A stretch of 64,000 nucleotides of DNA, taken from contig NZ_CAMZCS010000015.1 of the NCBI RefSeq assembly GCF_947305105.1, forward strand, positions 1 through 64,000, in the 5' to 3' direction. The translations under genes and the position numbers were made by a program. The notes beneath the pieces are model-generated. The model worked only from the letters and a program-made list of their open reading frames with translations. It had not been told where the DNA came from and ran no database searches. Numbering within the stretch: the first letter of the stretch is position 1; the number at the start of each line of letters is the position of its first letter. Origin of the DNA: an uncultured Fibrobacter sp. (GTDB lineage Bacteria; Fibrobacterota; Fibrobacteria; Fibrobacterales; Fibrobacteraceae). Positions 32,263-40,495 of the stretch are shown piece by piece.

Positions 32263-32871
32263 ATGTCCAAATTGTTCAAAGTCTGCCTGTTCGCATCTCT
32301 CGCCCTCTTTATCGGCTGTAGCGACAGCGGCAAGAAGGTCACCCGTATCGACACGAACTCCGTGACGGACCTCTCCGGGGCCTGGAACGACACCGACTCC
32401 CGCCTCGTCGCCGAGGAAATGATCAACGACTGCCTGGGCCGTCCCTGGTACGACAACATGATCCAAAACAAGGGCGGTGTAGTCCCGACTGTCGTCATCG
32501 GCAAGGTCTCGAACAAGAGCCACGAGCACATCAACATCGAAACCTTCATCAAGGACATGGAACGCACGCTCATCAATTCCGGCCGTGTTGACTTCGTCGC
32601 TAACGCTCAGGAACGTGCCGAACTCCGCAACGAACTTGCCAGCCAGGCCGGCAACGCCACGGCCGATACCCAAAAGCAGGCCGGCCAGGAAATCGGCGCC
32701 GACCTCATGCTCACGGGCACCATCACCTCCATCGTCGACCAGGAAGGCGGCGATCAGGTGGTGTACTACCAGGTTGACCTCGAACTCACCGACATCCAGA
32801 GCCACCGCAAGGTCTGGATCGGCGACAAGAAGATCAAGAAGTTCATCTCCAAGAACGGCGTGAAGCTGTAA
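32263..32871 (+). CDS. LpoB-like outer-membrane lipoprotein
   Basis: A lipoprotein of 202 residues; the lipobox FIGC places the acylated Cys at 19. The mature part matches the LpoB/COG3417 family: DLSGAWNDTDSRLVAEEMI, PTVVIGKVSNKSHEHINIETFIKDMERTL, ELRNELASQAGNA, GADLMLTGTITSI and a YYQVDLELTDIQSHRKVW strand. LpoB activates the bifunctional penicillin-binding protein PBP1b in enterobacteria; in Fibrobacter the partner is unknown. It lies 34 bases before a COG3014 lipoprotein gene, a pairing seen in other bacteria, and is probably co-transcribed with it. Confidence 0.8.
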   Translation: MSKLFKVCLFASLALFIGCSDSGKKVTRIDTNSVTDLSGAWNDTDSRLVAEEMINDCLGRPWYDNMIQNKGGVVPTVVIGKVSNKSHEHINIETFIKDMERTLINSGRVDFVANAQERAELRNELASQAGNATADTQKQAGQEIGADLMLTGTITSIVDQEGGDQVVYYQVDLELTDIQSHRKVWIGDKKIKKFISKNGVKL

Positions 32872-32904
32872 ATTAGTGGTTAGTGGTTGGTGATTAGGAA
32901 CGTC

Positions 32905-34311
32905 ATGTCCATAAAACGGATTGTTCTTCTAGCTTTCTCGTTGTCACTCCTTGCGGGTTGTGCGAACAAGTCTATGACCCGCTACGAGGAGCTTGCGCAA
33001 CCCCTCGAAAAGAAGGGTATCGACGCGACAATCGAGAAGATGAAGGAAGACCAGGACGATCTGTACGGATCGAACAGTGAATTCCTCTACTATTTCGACC
33101 TCGGTTGCCTTAACCACTACAAGCGCAATTTCAAGGAAAGTGCGGCAAATTTCGCCAAGGCGGAGCAAATCTACGAAGACCTCTACACCAAATCGGTGAC
33201 GAACGAGGCCGCGGCCATCGTCACGAACGACAACACGCGCCCCTACAGGGCAAGGCCCTTCGAACTTTTGCTCATGTACGAGTTCCAGATACTCAACTAT
33301 CTCGCCATGATGGACTTGGACGGGGCGATGGTGGAGGTCCGGCGCTCCCAGATAGCGATGAATGCTCTCTATCAAAAGGACCAGAAGAAGGTCAACGATA
33401 ACGGCCTTTTGCGCTACCTTTCGGCCATGGTTTACGAACTGGATGGGTCACCGGACGATGCGGCTATCGCCTATATCAACACGGTAAAGGCGTACAAAGA
33501 AGGCAAGCTCAAGGTACCCAACGAGGTGCTGGAATTTGTTACCGAGGGCTTGCGCAGTGCCGATCGCGAAAACGATCTCGTTGCACTTGGTACACCGGTG
33601 CCCGGCATAACGCCCAAGGCTTCCGCTGTCCGCCAAAATGGCCAGGAAATCATCGTCATCGGGTATGCAGGCCATAGCCCCATACTGGGCGAGCTTTACA
33701 TGTCGGGCACATTCATCAGTGGCGGCGTGATGAACCTCTACTACAAGGACGGCGAGACCGGCGAAAGGAGGACCTTCACGATGGTCGCTCCGCCCGTTTC
33801 GGGCGCAGGCACTGGCGAATCCTTCCATGTCGGCTTTGCGCTTCCCGAGATAAAGAAGCTCTACAACAGGGTGGACCATTTCGAGGTATCGTTGGATGGC
33901 TCCCCGCGAATCCGCCCTGAGAAGGTGATGGCCGTAGACGAGGAACTCAAGCAGAACATGGAAGACGAGAAGTCCTCGACAATCACGCGCACGGCCGTCC
34001 GTGTCATTTTGCGCACCATTGCGGCGCAAAAGGCCAAGCAGGCCATGAAGACGGATAACATTCTCCTGAATTTACTCACAAGTATCGGCACCGACGTGGC
34101 ACAGAGCCAAATTGAGCAGGCTGACCTCCGCGTGGGGCTCTTTATGCCTCATTCCCTGCACATGACGCGCATTCCTGTTTCCGTCGGCACACACAAGGTC
34201 GTCGTTACGGCAAACGGCTCCGCCGGCGAAACGGTTGAGTTGTTCGAATTCGACAAGCTGAACGTCGCCAAGGGGCAGAAAGTCTTCCTCATCATCCCCT
34301 CGATACGGTAA
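32905..34311 (+). CDS. COG3014-family lipoprotein
   Basis: A lipoprotein of 468 residues (lipobox LAGC, Cys19). A TPR-like helical N-terminal half includes EFLYYFDLGCLNHYKRNFKESAANF (about 58-82) and ALYQKDQKKV-LLRYLSAMVYEL. The C-terminal half is beta-rich and binding-domain-like, with VGTHKVVVTANGSAGE near the end. The LpoB-COG3014 gene pair suggests an envelope or peptidoglycan-related function, as inferred from neighbourhood. The start at 32905 is chosen because it begins the lipoprotein signal; an ATG six codons earlier is also in frame. Confidence 0.75.
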   Translation: MSIKRIVLLAFSLSLLAGCANKSMTRYEELAQPLEKKGIDATIEKMKEDQDDLYGSNSEFLYYFDLGCLNHYKRNFKESAANFAKAEQIYEDLYTKSVTNEAAAIVTNDNTRPYRARPFELLLMYEFQILNYLAMMDLDGAMVEVRRSQIAMNALYQKDQKKVNDNGLLRYLSAMVYELDGSPDDAAIAYINTVKAYKEGKLKVPNEVLEFVTEGLRSADRENDLVALGTPVPGITPKASAVRQNGQEIIVIGYAGHSPILGELYMSGTFISGGVMNLYYKDGETGERRTFTMVAPPVSGAGTGESFHVGFALPEIKKLYNRVDHFEVSLDGSPRIRPEKVMAVDEELKQNMEDEKSSTITRTAVRVILRTIAAQKAKQAMKTDNILLNLLTSIGTDVAQSQIEQADLRVGLFMPHSLHMTRIPVSVGTHKVVVTANGSAGETVELFEFDKLNVAKGQKVFLIIPSIR

Positions 34312-34498
34312 GACGCACCAACCAAGCGACCCCACGCCACCCCGAGCGTGGTCCCCTCCCGCATTTTTATAAAAAAAAATAGCCTTTAGGCAACTTTCCA
34401 CAAAAAAAGAGGTATTTTTAACCCGGCCTGTGTTCCGACCGGCAAATTTTCTTTATTTTTAATTTGAAAATAGGAAAGTATTTAATCAGGAGCGCAAC

Positions 34499-35299
34499 AT
34501 GAACTTCAAAATTATCGCTACAGCGGCAGCACTGCTTGCAACTCAGTCGTTTGCAATCATTGGCGTCGGCGCGCATTATGCCCCCGGCTTTGGCACAAAA
34601 ATGAAGGCCGGCCCCAAGGCCCCCGTTAATAAGGAAGGTTCTATCAAATTCAGCCACGAAGGCTTTGACGAGATGATGCAGGGCTTCGGTTTCAAGCTCT
34701 GGATAGACCTGCTCCCGATTATCGACATCGAAGGAACCTTCAACATCCAGTTCGGTTCTTACGATGCAAGTCTTTATGTTTTGAACCCGACTTCCGGCGT
34801 CGAATCGGAAATCCCTCTCGAAATCGAACTGGGCGGGACCCCGTTCGCCAAGGCCAACCCGAAGTACGTGGCCATGAACGGCGACCTCTCCATCACCTAC
34901 CCGATTACTTCTCTCCCGATCATCCGTCCCTACATCGGCGGTGGTCTCACTGTGTTTGCCAACAGCTTTGTGTTGAACCAGGCCTACGTTTCCGCCCTGG
35001 TTGACGACCCGGCCATCCAGACATTGATTGCAGATGCCGCCGCCGGAGCAACTCCAGAAGCACAAGCTAAACTCCAGGAAGCCGGTGAAGCTCTCAAGCA
35101 GCGCGTTCAGGACAAGGCCGCGAAGGAGAGCATCAACACTAGCATCGGCGGTCATGCCCTCGTCGGTTTCCGCCTGAAACTCCCCATTATCCCCATCGCC
35201 GCGTACTGTAACTTCAAGTACTACTTCGGCGGTGAATATCCGAAGGAAATTGATGCCGGACACATGACTCTCGAAGTCGGCGGCGGCCTAGCTATTTAG
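34499..35299 (+). CDS. Exported beta-barrel-like outer-membrane protein
   Basis: A protein of 266 residues with a signal peptide (cleavage near SFA, about 19). The mature protein has alternating hydrophobic strands (IIGVGAHYAPGFG, FKLWIDLLPIIDIEG, IIRPYIGGGLTVFA, NTSIGGHALVGFRLKL) and ends in an aromatic-poor but hydrophobic GGGLAI strand. A roughly 45-residue Ala/Glu-rich helical segment (about 175-215) interrupts the barrel. No family is recognised. It has an AGGAGCG site and precedes the two-component genes by 26 bases. No terminator is visible between, so co-transcription is possible. Confidence 0.6.
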   Translation: MNFKIIATAAALLATQSFAIIGVGAHYAPGFGTKMKAGPKAPVNKEGSIKFSHEGFDEMMQGFGFKLWIDLLPIIDIEGTFNIQFGSYDASLYVLNPTSGVESEIPLEIELGGTPFAKANPKYVAMNGDLSITYPITSLPIIRPYIGGGLTVFANSFVLNQAYVSALVDDPAIQTLIADAAAGATPEAQAKLQEAGEALKQRVQDKAAKESINTSIGGHALVGFRLKLPIIPIAAYCNFKYYFGGEYPKEIDAGHMTLEVGGGLAI

Positions 35300-35325
35300 A
35301 ATTGAGGTCAAATAAAGGAAAAACA

Positions 35326-36054
35326 ATGACACAGAATACGAGCAGCACGAATATTCTCATTATCGAAGACGAAATTGCAATCGCCGAAGGTCTGGTGGAC
35401 CTTTGCGAATTGAACGGCTACAGCGTCAAGCACGTGGCCGACGGTGAAAGCGGCCTTAACGAAGCCTTGACAGGGCAGTATGGTCTTGTTCTCCTCGACC
35501 TCATGCTCCCGGGCATGGACGGCTTTACTGTCTGCGACAAGATTCGCGAAAAAGACAAGAGCCTCCCGATTATCATCCTCTCTGCAAAGAACGCCGATGA
35601 GGATATTATCAACGGTCTCAAGTACGGCGCCGACGACTACGTCCCCAAGCCGTTCTCCGTCCCGATGCTGCTCGCCCGCATCGAGGCTGTGCTGCGTCGC
35701 AGCCGCCAGACCATGGAAAACGAAGGCAAGCTCGTTGCTGGCAACCTCCGTGTGAACTTCCGCGAATACACCGGTACCCGCGGTACCGAAGAACTCGCGT
35801 TCACCCGCAAGGAAATTGAAATTCTCGAATATCTGTGGAACAACCGCGACCACGCCGTTCCTCGTGCCGAACTCCTCAAGAAGGTCTGGGGCTACGAGAA
35901 TGCCGAATCCGTGGATACACGCACGGTCGACATCCACATCACCAAACTCCGCAAGAAAATCGAAGACGATCCCTCCCACCCGAAACTGCTTGTCACGTTC
36001 CGCGGCGAGGGCTACCAGATGCGCTCTACGCCTGAATGCGAAAAATCCACCTAA
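35326..36054 (+). CDS. OmpR/PhoB-family response regulator
   Basis: A protein of 242 residues. The receiver domain (about 9-125) has the acidic pair ED near 17, phospho-acceptor Asp58 in LLDLMLPGMDG, the conserved Ser/Thr in IILSAKN, and Lys in VPKPFSV. The winged-helix DNA-binding domain (about 140-235) contains LAFTRKEIEILEYLWNN, DTRTVDIHITKLRKKIE and FRGEGYQM. The start has AAAGGAA upstream. The stop overlaps the sensor kinase gene by 19 bases, so the pair is co-expressed. Confidence 0.92.
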   Translation: MTQNTSSTNILIIEDEIAIAEGLVDLCELNGYSVKHVADGESGLNEALTGQYGLVLLDLMLPGMDGFTVCDKIREKDKSLPIIILSAKNADEDIINGLKYGADDYVPKPFSVPMLLARIEAVLRRSRQTMENEGKLVAGNLRVNFREYTGTRGTEELAFTRKEIEILEYLWNNRDHAVPRAELLKKVWGYENAESVDTRTVDIHITKLRKKIEDDPSHPKLLVTFRGEGYQMRSTPECEKST

Positions 36055-37844
36055 TATTCGTCGCGATATTTGTTGCCATTGCGATACCGGTCATCGTCTT
36101 GTTGGCCCATTCGTATTCGCAATTGCAACAGAATGCGCAATACGCCTACAGGGAACATGCCTTCCTGGTTCTGCAGATGCTGAACCAGCGTTTTGTCGAT
36201 GACATGACCATCGAGGACCAGCGGTCGTATTCCGAATACCGCTTTATCCGCGCGGTCCCCGTGATTGGCGGCGAAGAGATTACGCTCTCGGAACTCGCGA
36301 ACTTCCCCCTCCGGAGCCACTTCAAGGGAATCGTCGGGCATTTCCAGATGGACCCTGACGGCACACTCCGCACGCCTATCCTCCCCGATGGTGTCCTTGA
36401 GAAAATTCCGATGGCCGACCGCAACAAGCGCGAGGCGGTGCTCTACAAGATCCAGACAATCCTCATGAAGCAGAACTTCAGGATTGGCGAAATCAACAAC
36501 ATCAAACCGCAACCCCGCGACTCCATCGAATCCATCCTCGACCAGATTTACAAGCAAGACCTTGGGCTTTCTGCAAGCAAGAACCAGAAGAAACCATACA
36601 CGCCCAAAAGGGAAAAGCGTTTTGAACAAACTTCCGAAAAGGAATCGTTTGCGTTCAACGTCGAATCGACCCGGATGGACGCTTACGGCCTCTTGCGCAC
36701 CAATATCGATACGACCCATGTAATGGAAGTAGAAATCGAGCCGTTCCAGGCAACGTTCGATAACACGTACATCATCTTCTACCGTAACGTCAAGCGCGGC
36801 TCCGAGATATTTGTGCAAGGCTTCATCGTGGAACTGCGCACCTACCTCACGAACCTCGTCATGAACGAAATCAAGTTCTCCCCTCAAGAACAGAACCTGG
36901 TTATCGAGTTCGTAGGCCAAGACAAACCGCTCGTCTCTTACGGCGACCTCAACAAGTCCTCTACACTGTTATTGAGCACACCTCTGCCCTCGCCGCTCGG
37001 CAGCATCTCGCTCAACATGTACGTCACGCAAAAGCAGAGCGCACCGGGTAGCGGAATCCTCCTGTTCCTCGGCATCGCCATGTTGGTCGTGTTGGGCGGC
37101 GGTCTCATCTGCATCTACAAACTCACGCAGAGCCAGCTCGCTCTTGCTTCCAAGCGCCAGGACTTTGTCTCTGCAGTCAGTCACGAACTCAAGACTCCGC
37201 TCACCGCCATCCGCATGTACGCAGAACTCCTGCAGAATTCCTGGGTGGCCAACGAAGACAAGCGGCAGAAGTACTACAACCAGATTGCAAGCGAAACGGA
37301 ACGCCTCACGCGCCTCATCCAGAACGTGCTGAACCTCTCCAAGCTGGACGGCAACCGCTGGAACGTGCAGCTCCGCAAGGAACGCCCGAAGGGCGTACTC
37401 GACGACTTTGTCGCGACATACAGCAAGAACGTGGAAAAGCAAGGCTTCGAGCTCACTGTTTCTTCTGATACCGACGTCAAGGACATCACGCTGATGATGG
37501 ACCGCGACGCCATCATGCAGATTCTCATGAACCTGGTGGACAACTCGCTCAAGTTCTCGAAGAACGCGGACTACAAGATGATCAACATCGAGTTGCGCCT
37601 CAAGGATACGGACCTCTACCTCGCCGTGCGCGACTACGGGCCAGGTATCCCGCAGGCCGAAATGACGAAGGTGTTCCAGGAGTTCTACCGCGTCGAAAAC
37701 GAGATGACGAGGCAGACGAGCGGTACGGGTATCGGCCTTTCCATGGTCAAGAAACTTTGCACGCTCACCAACATGAAAATCGAGCTTGAGAACGCGAATC
37801 CCGGCCTGCGCACGAAGATTCACTTCCCGCCTCTGTCCATCTAG
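36036..37844 (+). CDS. Membrane sensor histidine kinase
   Basis: A protein of 602 residues. TM1 is at about 4-26 and TM2 at about 345-367 (LLFLGIAMLVVLGGGLICIY), enclosing a large extracytoplasmic sensor domain of about 315 residues with no recognised fold. The H box is AVSHELKTPLTAIR with phospho-acceptor His383. The ATP-binding domain has the N box LMNLVDNSLKFS, G1 VRDYGPGIP, and G2 SGTGIGLSMVKKL. There is no HAMP domain evident between TM2 and the H box. It pairs with the preceding response regulator. The unusually large sensor region may detect an envelope or polysaccharide signal. Confidence 0.9.
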   Translation: MRKIHLIFVAIFVAIAIPVIVLLAHSYSQLQQNAQYAYREHAFLVLQMLNQRFVDDMTIEDQRSYSEYRFIRAVPVIGGEEITLSELANFPLRSHFKGIVGHFQMDPDGTLRTPILPDGVLEKIPMADRNKREAVLYKIQTILMKQNFRIGEINNIKPQPRDSIESILDQIYKQDLGLSASKNQKKPYTPKREKRFEQTSEKESFAFNVESTRMDAYGLLRTNIDTTHVMEVEIEPFQATFDNTYIIFYRNVKRGSEIFVQGFIVELRTYLTNLVMNEIKFSPQEQNLVIEFVGQDKPLVSYGDLNKSSTLLLSTPLPSPLGSISLNMYVTQKQSAPGSGILLFLGIAMLVVLGGGLICIYKLTQSQLALASKRQDFVSAVSHELKTPLTAIRMYAELLQNSWVANEDKRQKYYNQIASETERLTRLIQNVLNLSKLDGNRWNVQLRKERPKGVLDDFVATYSKNVEKQGFELTVSSDTDVKDITLMMDRDAIMQILMNLVDNSLKFSKNADYKMINIELRLKDTDLYLAVRDYGPGIPQAEMTKVFQEFYRVENEMTRQTSGTGIGLSMVKKLCTLTNMKIELENANPGLRTKIHFPPLSI

Positions 37845-37951
37845 GGCATTGCAGTTCCCGTAACAAAAAAGTTTCACTGGCATGGCAATACAAGCCTGCC
37901 AAAAAATTTGTATTTTCATTACGGCTTTCAAGTGCATAGCCAGAGGTATTT

Positions 37952-39295
37952 ATGACACAGGAAGATATTCTGCAGAACCCGGAAAAGTATGACCTTTCTA
38001 TTGAATCCGTTGGCCAAGGGACGCTTCGCTCGCCCATGAGCGGCGTGCCCTTCGTCTCCGATTCAGACCGCGTCGCGCTCACTACCGACACAAAGAAATT
38101 GCAGGATTTTTTCAGCAAAGGTATCGAAGTCCCCTCGCTCGAGACGGCCGGCCCGCGCGAAACCATTTTCCACGACCCGGCATGGACACGTGCCGGCATT
38201 GTCACCTGCGGCGGCCTTTGCCCGGGTTTGAACAACGTTATCAAGAGCCTCGTTACCGTGCTCTGGTTCGACTACGGTGTGCGCAACATCTTTGGCATCC
38301 CTTACGGCTACCGTGGGCTCAATCCCTCTTACGGCTACCCGCCCATCATGCTCAACCCGGACGTGGTTGACGCCATCCAGGACGACGGCGGCACCATCCT
38401 CGGCAGCTCCCGCGGTAACCAGGAACCCTCCGTCATGGTCGACACCCTGATGCGCCTGAACATCAATGTGCTGTTCTGCATCGGCGGCGACGGCACGCTC
38501 CGCGGCGCGCACGCCATCGCGCAAGAAGTCAAGAAGCGCAAGCAGCCCATCTCGGTCATCGGCATCCCGAAGACCATCGACAACGATTTGAACCTCATCG
38601 ACCGCACGTTCGGTTTCGAGACCGCCGTGCTCAGCGCGACCAACGTCATCACGAGCGCCCACAACGAGGCGAACGGCGCCTTCAACGGGCTCGGCCTCGT
38701 GAAACTCATGGGCCGCGACTCCGGATTTATCGCCGCCTACGCGGCACTTGCCACCACGGTCGTGAACTTCTGCCTCGTCCCCGAAGTCCCCTTCACGCTT
38801 GAAGGCGAAAACGGGCTCTTCAAGGCGCTCGAAAACCGCTACGACTGCGGCAAGACGCATGCCGTGCTCGCCGTCGCCGAAGGCGCAGGCCAGCACCTGT
38901 TCGACGGCCAAGAAGAACGCCGCGATGCAAGCGGCAACATCCTCAAGAAAGATATTGGTGAATTCCTGACGCTCAAAATCAAGGAACACTTCGAAAAGGT
39001 GGGCAAGGAAATCAACATCAAGTACTTTGACCCGAGCTACACCGTGCGCAGTATCCCCGCCAAGGGCACCGACGCCATCTTCTGCTACCAGCTCGCCGAA
39101 AATGCGGTACATGCCGCCATGGCAGGCAAGACGGACATGGTCGTCGGCAGCATGAACGGCACGTTCTCGCATGTGCCCATAGAATACGCCGTGAGCGAAC
39201 GCCGCAAAATAGACCCCAACGGAGCGCTCTGGCACGCCGTACTCGGCGCAACACGTCAAGTAGACTATTTCACAGGCAAACGCCGCAAAAAATAA
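37952..39295 (+). CDS. 6-phosphofructokinase, group III (TP0108/plant-like)
   Basis: A protein of 447 residues with an approximately 70-residue N-terminal extension before the PFK core. Motifs are GIVTCGGLCPGLNNVI, PYGYRGL, LGSSRG, GGDGTLRGAHAIAQE, PKTIDNDL (catalytic Asp residues) and GRDSGFIAAYAAL with NFCLVPE. The residue after GGD is Gly, as in ATP-dependent enzymes; pyrophosphate-dependent ones usually have Asp there. The PKTIDND segment is common to the long group III enzymes. It catalyses fructose 6-phosphate to fructose 1,6-bisphosphate in glycolysis. The phosphoryl donor is inferred as ATP, but members of this clade have been mis-assigned before. Confidence 0.85.
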   Translation: MTQEDILQNPEKYDLSIESVGQGTLRSPMSGVPFVSDSDRVALTTDTKKLQDFFSKGIEVPSLETAGPRETIFHDPAWTRAGIVTCGGLCPGLNNVIKSLVTVLWFDYGVRNIFGIPYGYRGLNPSYGYPPIMLNPDVVDAIQDDGGTILGSSRGNQEPSVMVDTLMRLNINVLFCIGGDGTLRGAHAIAQEVKKRKQPISVIGIPKTIDNDLNLIDRTFGFETAVLSATNVITSAHNEANGAFNGLGLVKLMGRDSGFIAAYAALATTVVNFCLVPEVPFTLEGENGLFKALENRYDCGKTHAVLAVAEGAGQHLFDGQEERRDASGNILKKDIGEFLTLKIKEHFEKVGKEINIKYFDPSYTVRSIPAKGTDAIFCYQLAENAVHAAMAGKTDMVVGSMNGTFSHVPIEYAVSERRKIDPNGALWHAVLGATRQVDYFTGKRRKK

Positions 39296-39329
39296 CCCAC
39301 TTTTCTGATTGTTTTACTAAGTTGTTTTT

Positions 39330-39473
39330 ATGCTGAAAAAAGAAGAAAGAATCCTCATTCGCACGGCACTTATGGAGTACAGGAAAAACCTGTTCAAGAC
39401 TTTCCACGGACTTGACGAGGAAAAAAAGACCCTCGCTGGAGTCAACCACATCTTGCAGAACTGGAAGGTCTAG
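39330..39473 (+). CDS. Small hypothetical protein, 47 residues
   Basis: A short frame between phosphofructokinase and the TPR-like gene, charged and helical (KKEERILIRTALMEYRKN, then FHGLDEEKKTLAGVNHILQNW). No strong ribosome binding site is visible. It fills the otherwise empty gap and ends 7 bases before the next start. No family is recognised. Confidence 0.45.
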   Translation: MLKKEERILIRTALMEYRKNLFKTFHGLDEEKKTLAGVNHILQNWKV

Positions 39474-39480
39474 CCCGCAA

Positions 39481-40254
39481 ATGAATGCCCGCATCCATCT
39501 TCTTTCACTGATTCTCCTTTGCGCAGGAGTCGCCACGGCAAACGAAGACCTCCGTTTTGCTGATTCCTGTTATGCAGCGAGAGCCGAACGCTCTGTCGAA
39601 GACAGGGCGGATGCAGAAAATGCGAAGAAGATGATTGCCGCCTACAAGCGCGCCCAGACAGACCCCGCAGTCGCCGAAGCCGCAACGGCGGGCGTCGTGA
39701 GGAGCATTTACTATGCCTTCCGGTTTGTCCCCTTCGAAAAGAAGCAGCGGGCTGCACGTCTCGACACGCTCAAGAACGTTTCCGAGGCCGCTTACGCCAA
39801 GTACCCGAAGAACAAGGAAATCGCCCACATCTACGCCTCATCGCTTTCGATGTGGGGGGCAGAACGTGGCCCGCTCATCTCCGTCAAGGAAGGCGTCGCC
39901 AACAAGGTCCGCGATATCGCGACTGCGGCAAACAACTACCAGATTCTCGGGCGAGCCCACCAGCTTTTGCCCTACATTCCCATCATCCTCTCGTGGCCCG
40001 ACAAGGCGCTTGCCGAAAAGTACCTGGTGATGGCACTGGAACAAGATCCCAAAGATTTGTACAACTACTTCTTCCTCGCAGAACTGCGCTTTGACCAGAA
40101 GCGCTATGCCGATGCGCTCAACATCATCAACCGCGGGCTTGCCAGAGGAATCCGCACCAGCGACTTCCTCGAAGACAAACGCGGACGCTGGAAGCTCAAA
40201 GAACTCCAGAAGAAAATCAACGCAAAGCTAGATAAGAAACAGGCGAAAAACTAG
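39481..40254 (+). CDS. Exported TPR-like protein (TatT-like)
   Basis: A protein of 257 residues with a signal peptide (cleavage near TANE, about 21). Helical hairpins follow, with YAKYPKNKEIAHIYASSLSMWG, ILGRAHQLLPYIP, KYLVMALEQDPKDLYNYFFLAEL and ALNIINRGLARG. The pattern SLSMWG with GAERGPLISV is reminiscent of TRAP transporter T-component (TatT) proteins, which are periplasmic TPR scaffolds. The start is chosen at the signal peptide; an earlier in-frame ATG at 39412 lies within the preceding small gene. Confidence 0.6.
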   Translation: MNARIHLLSLILLCAGVATANEDLRFADSCYAARAERSVEDRADAENAKKMIAAYKRAQTDPAVAEAATAGVVRSIYYAFRFVPFEKKQRAARLDTLKNVSEAAYAKYPKNKEIAHIYASSLSMWGAERGPLISVKEGVANKVRDIATAANNYQILGRAHQLLPYIPIILSWPDKALAEKYLVMALEQDPKDLYNYFFLAELRFDQKRYADALNIINRGLARGIRTSDFLEDKRGRWKLKELQKKINAKLDKKQAKN

Positions 40255-40403
40255 TTCTGGCCGGAGCCAATCACAACGGGTATGTCAGAAGGAAGGCTAG
40301 CTTCAAGCAAATTGCAACGAGGCTTTAAAACCTCCACCTTCATCTCGGGGGTGGTGTACTGCTTCTTTTGTTGTAAATCCATGTTCTTAAGAGCATTTTC
40401 CAT
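40251..40403 (-). CDS. Small peptide gene, 50 residues
   Basis: A minus-strand frame with GAGG 8 bases before its ATG. The N-terminal half is Lys/Gln-rich and charged, followed by QYTTPEMKVEVLKPRCNLLEASL and a polar tail ending GSGQN. The Y..PEM.V..L...C pattern recalls short leader-plus-core peptides with a Pro-aromatic motif that are abundant in Bacteroidetes and Fibrobacter genomes, with unknown function. Its 3' end overlaps the convergent TPR-like gene by 4 bases. Confidence 0.5.
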   Translation of the reverse strand: MENALKNMDLQQKKQYTTPEMKVEVLKPRCNLLEASLPSDIPVVIGSGQN

Positions 40404-40452
40404 ATAAAGCCTCACCTATTCATAAATAAAAATAATAAACAAGTGCGCGGCC

Positions 40453-40474
40453 ATGGCGGGTTCTGACCCGCCAT
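40453..40474. terminator. Strong hairpin downstream of the giant surface-protein gene
   Basis: A perfect 9-bp stem ATGGCGGGT/ACCCGCCAT with a TCTG loop, 22 bases after the stop of the minus-strand gene. A U-run does not follow directly, so its role as a terminator is uncertain; it may protect the 3' end. Confidence 0.5.
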
Positions 40475-40495
40475 CACCGGCACAAATTTCGCTAT

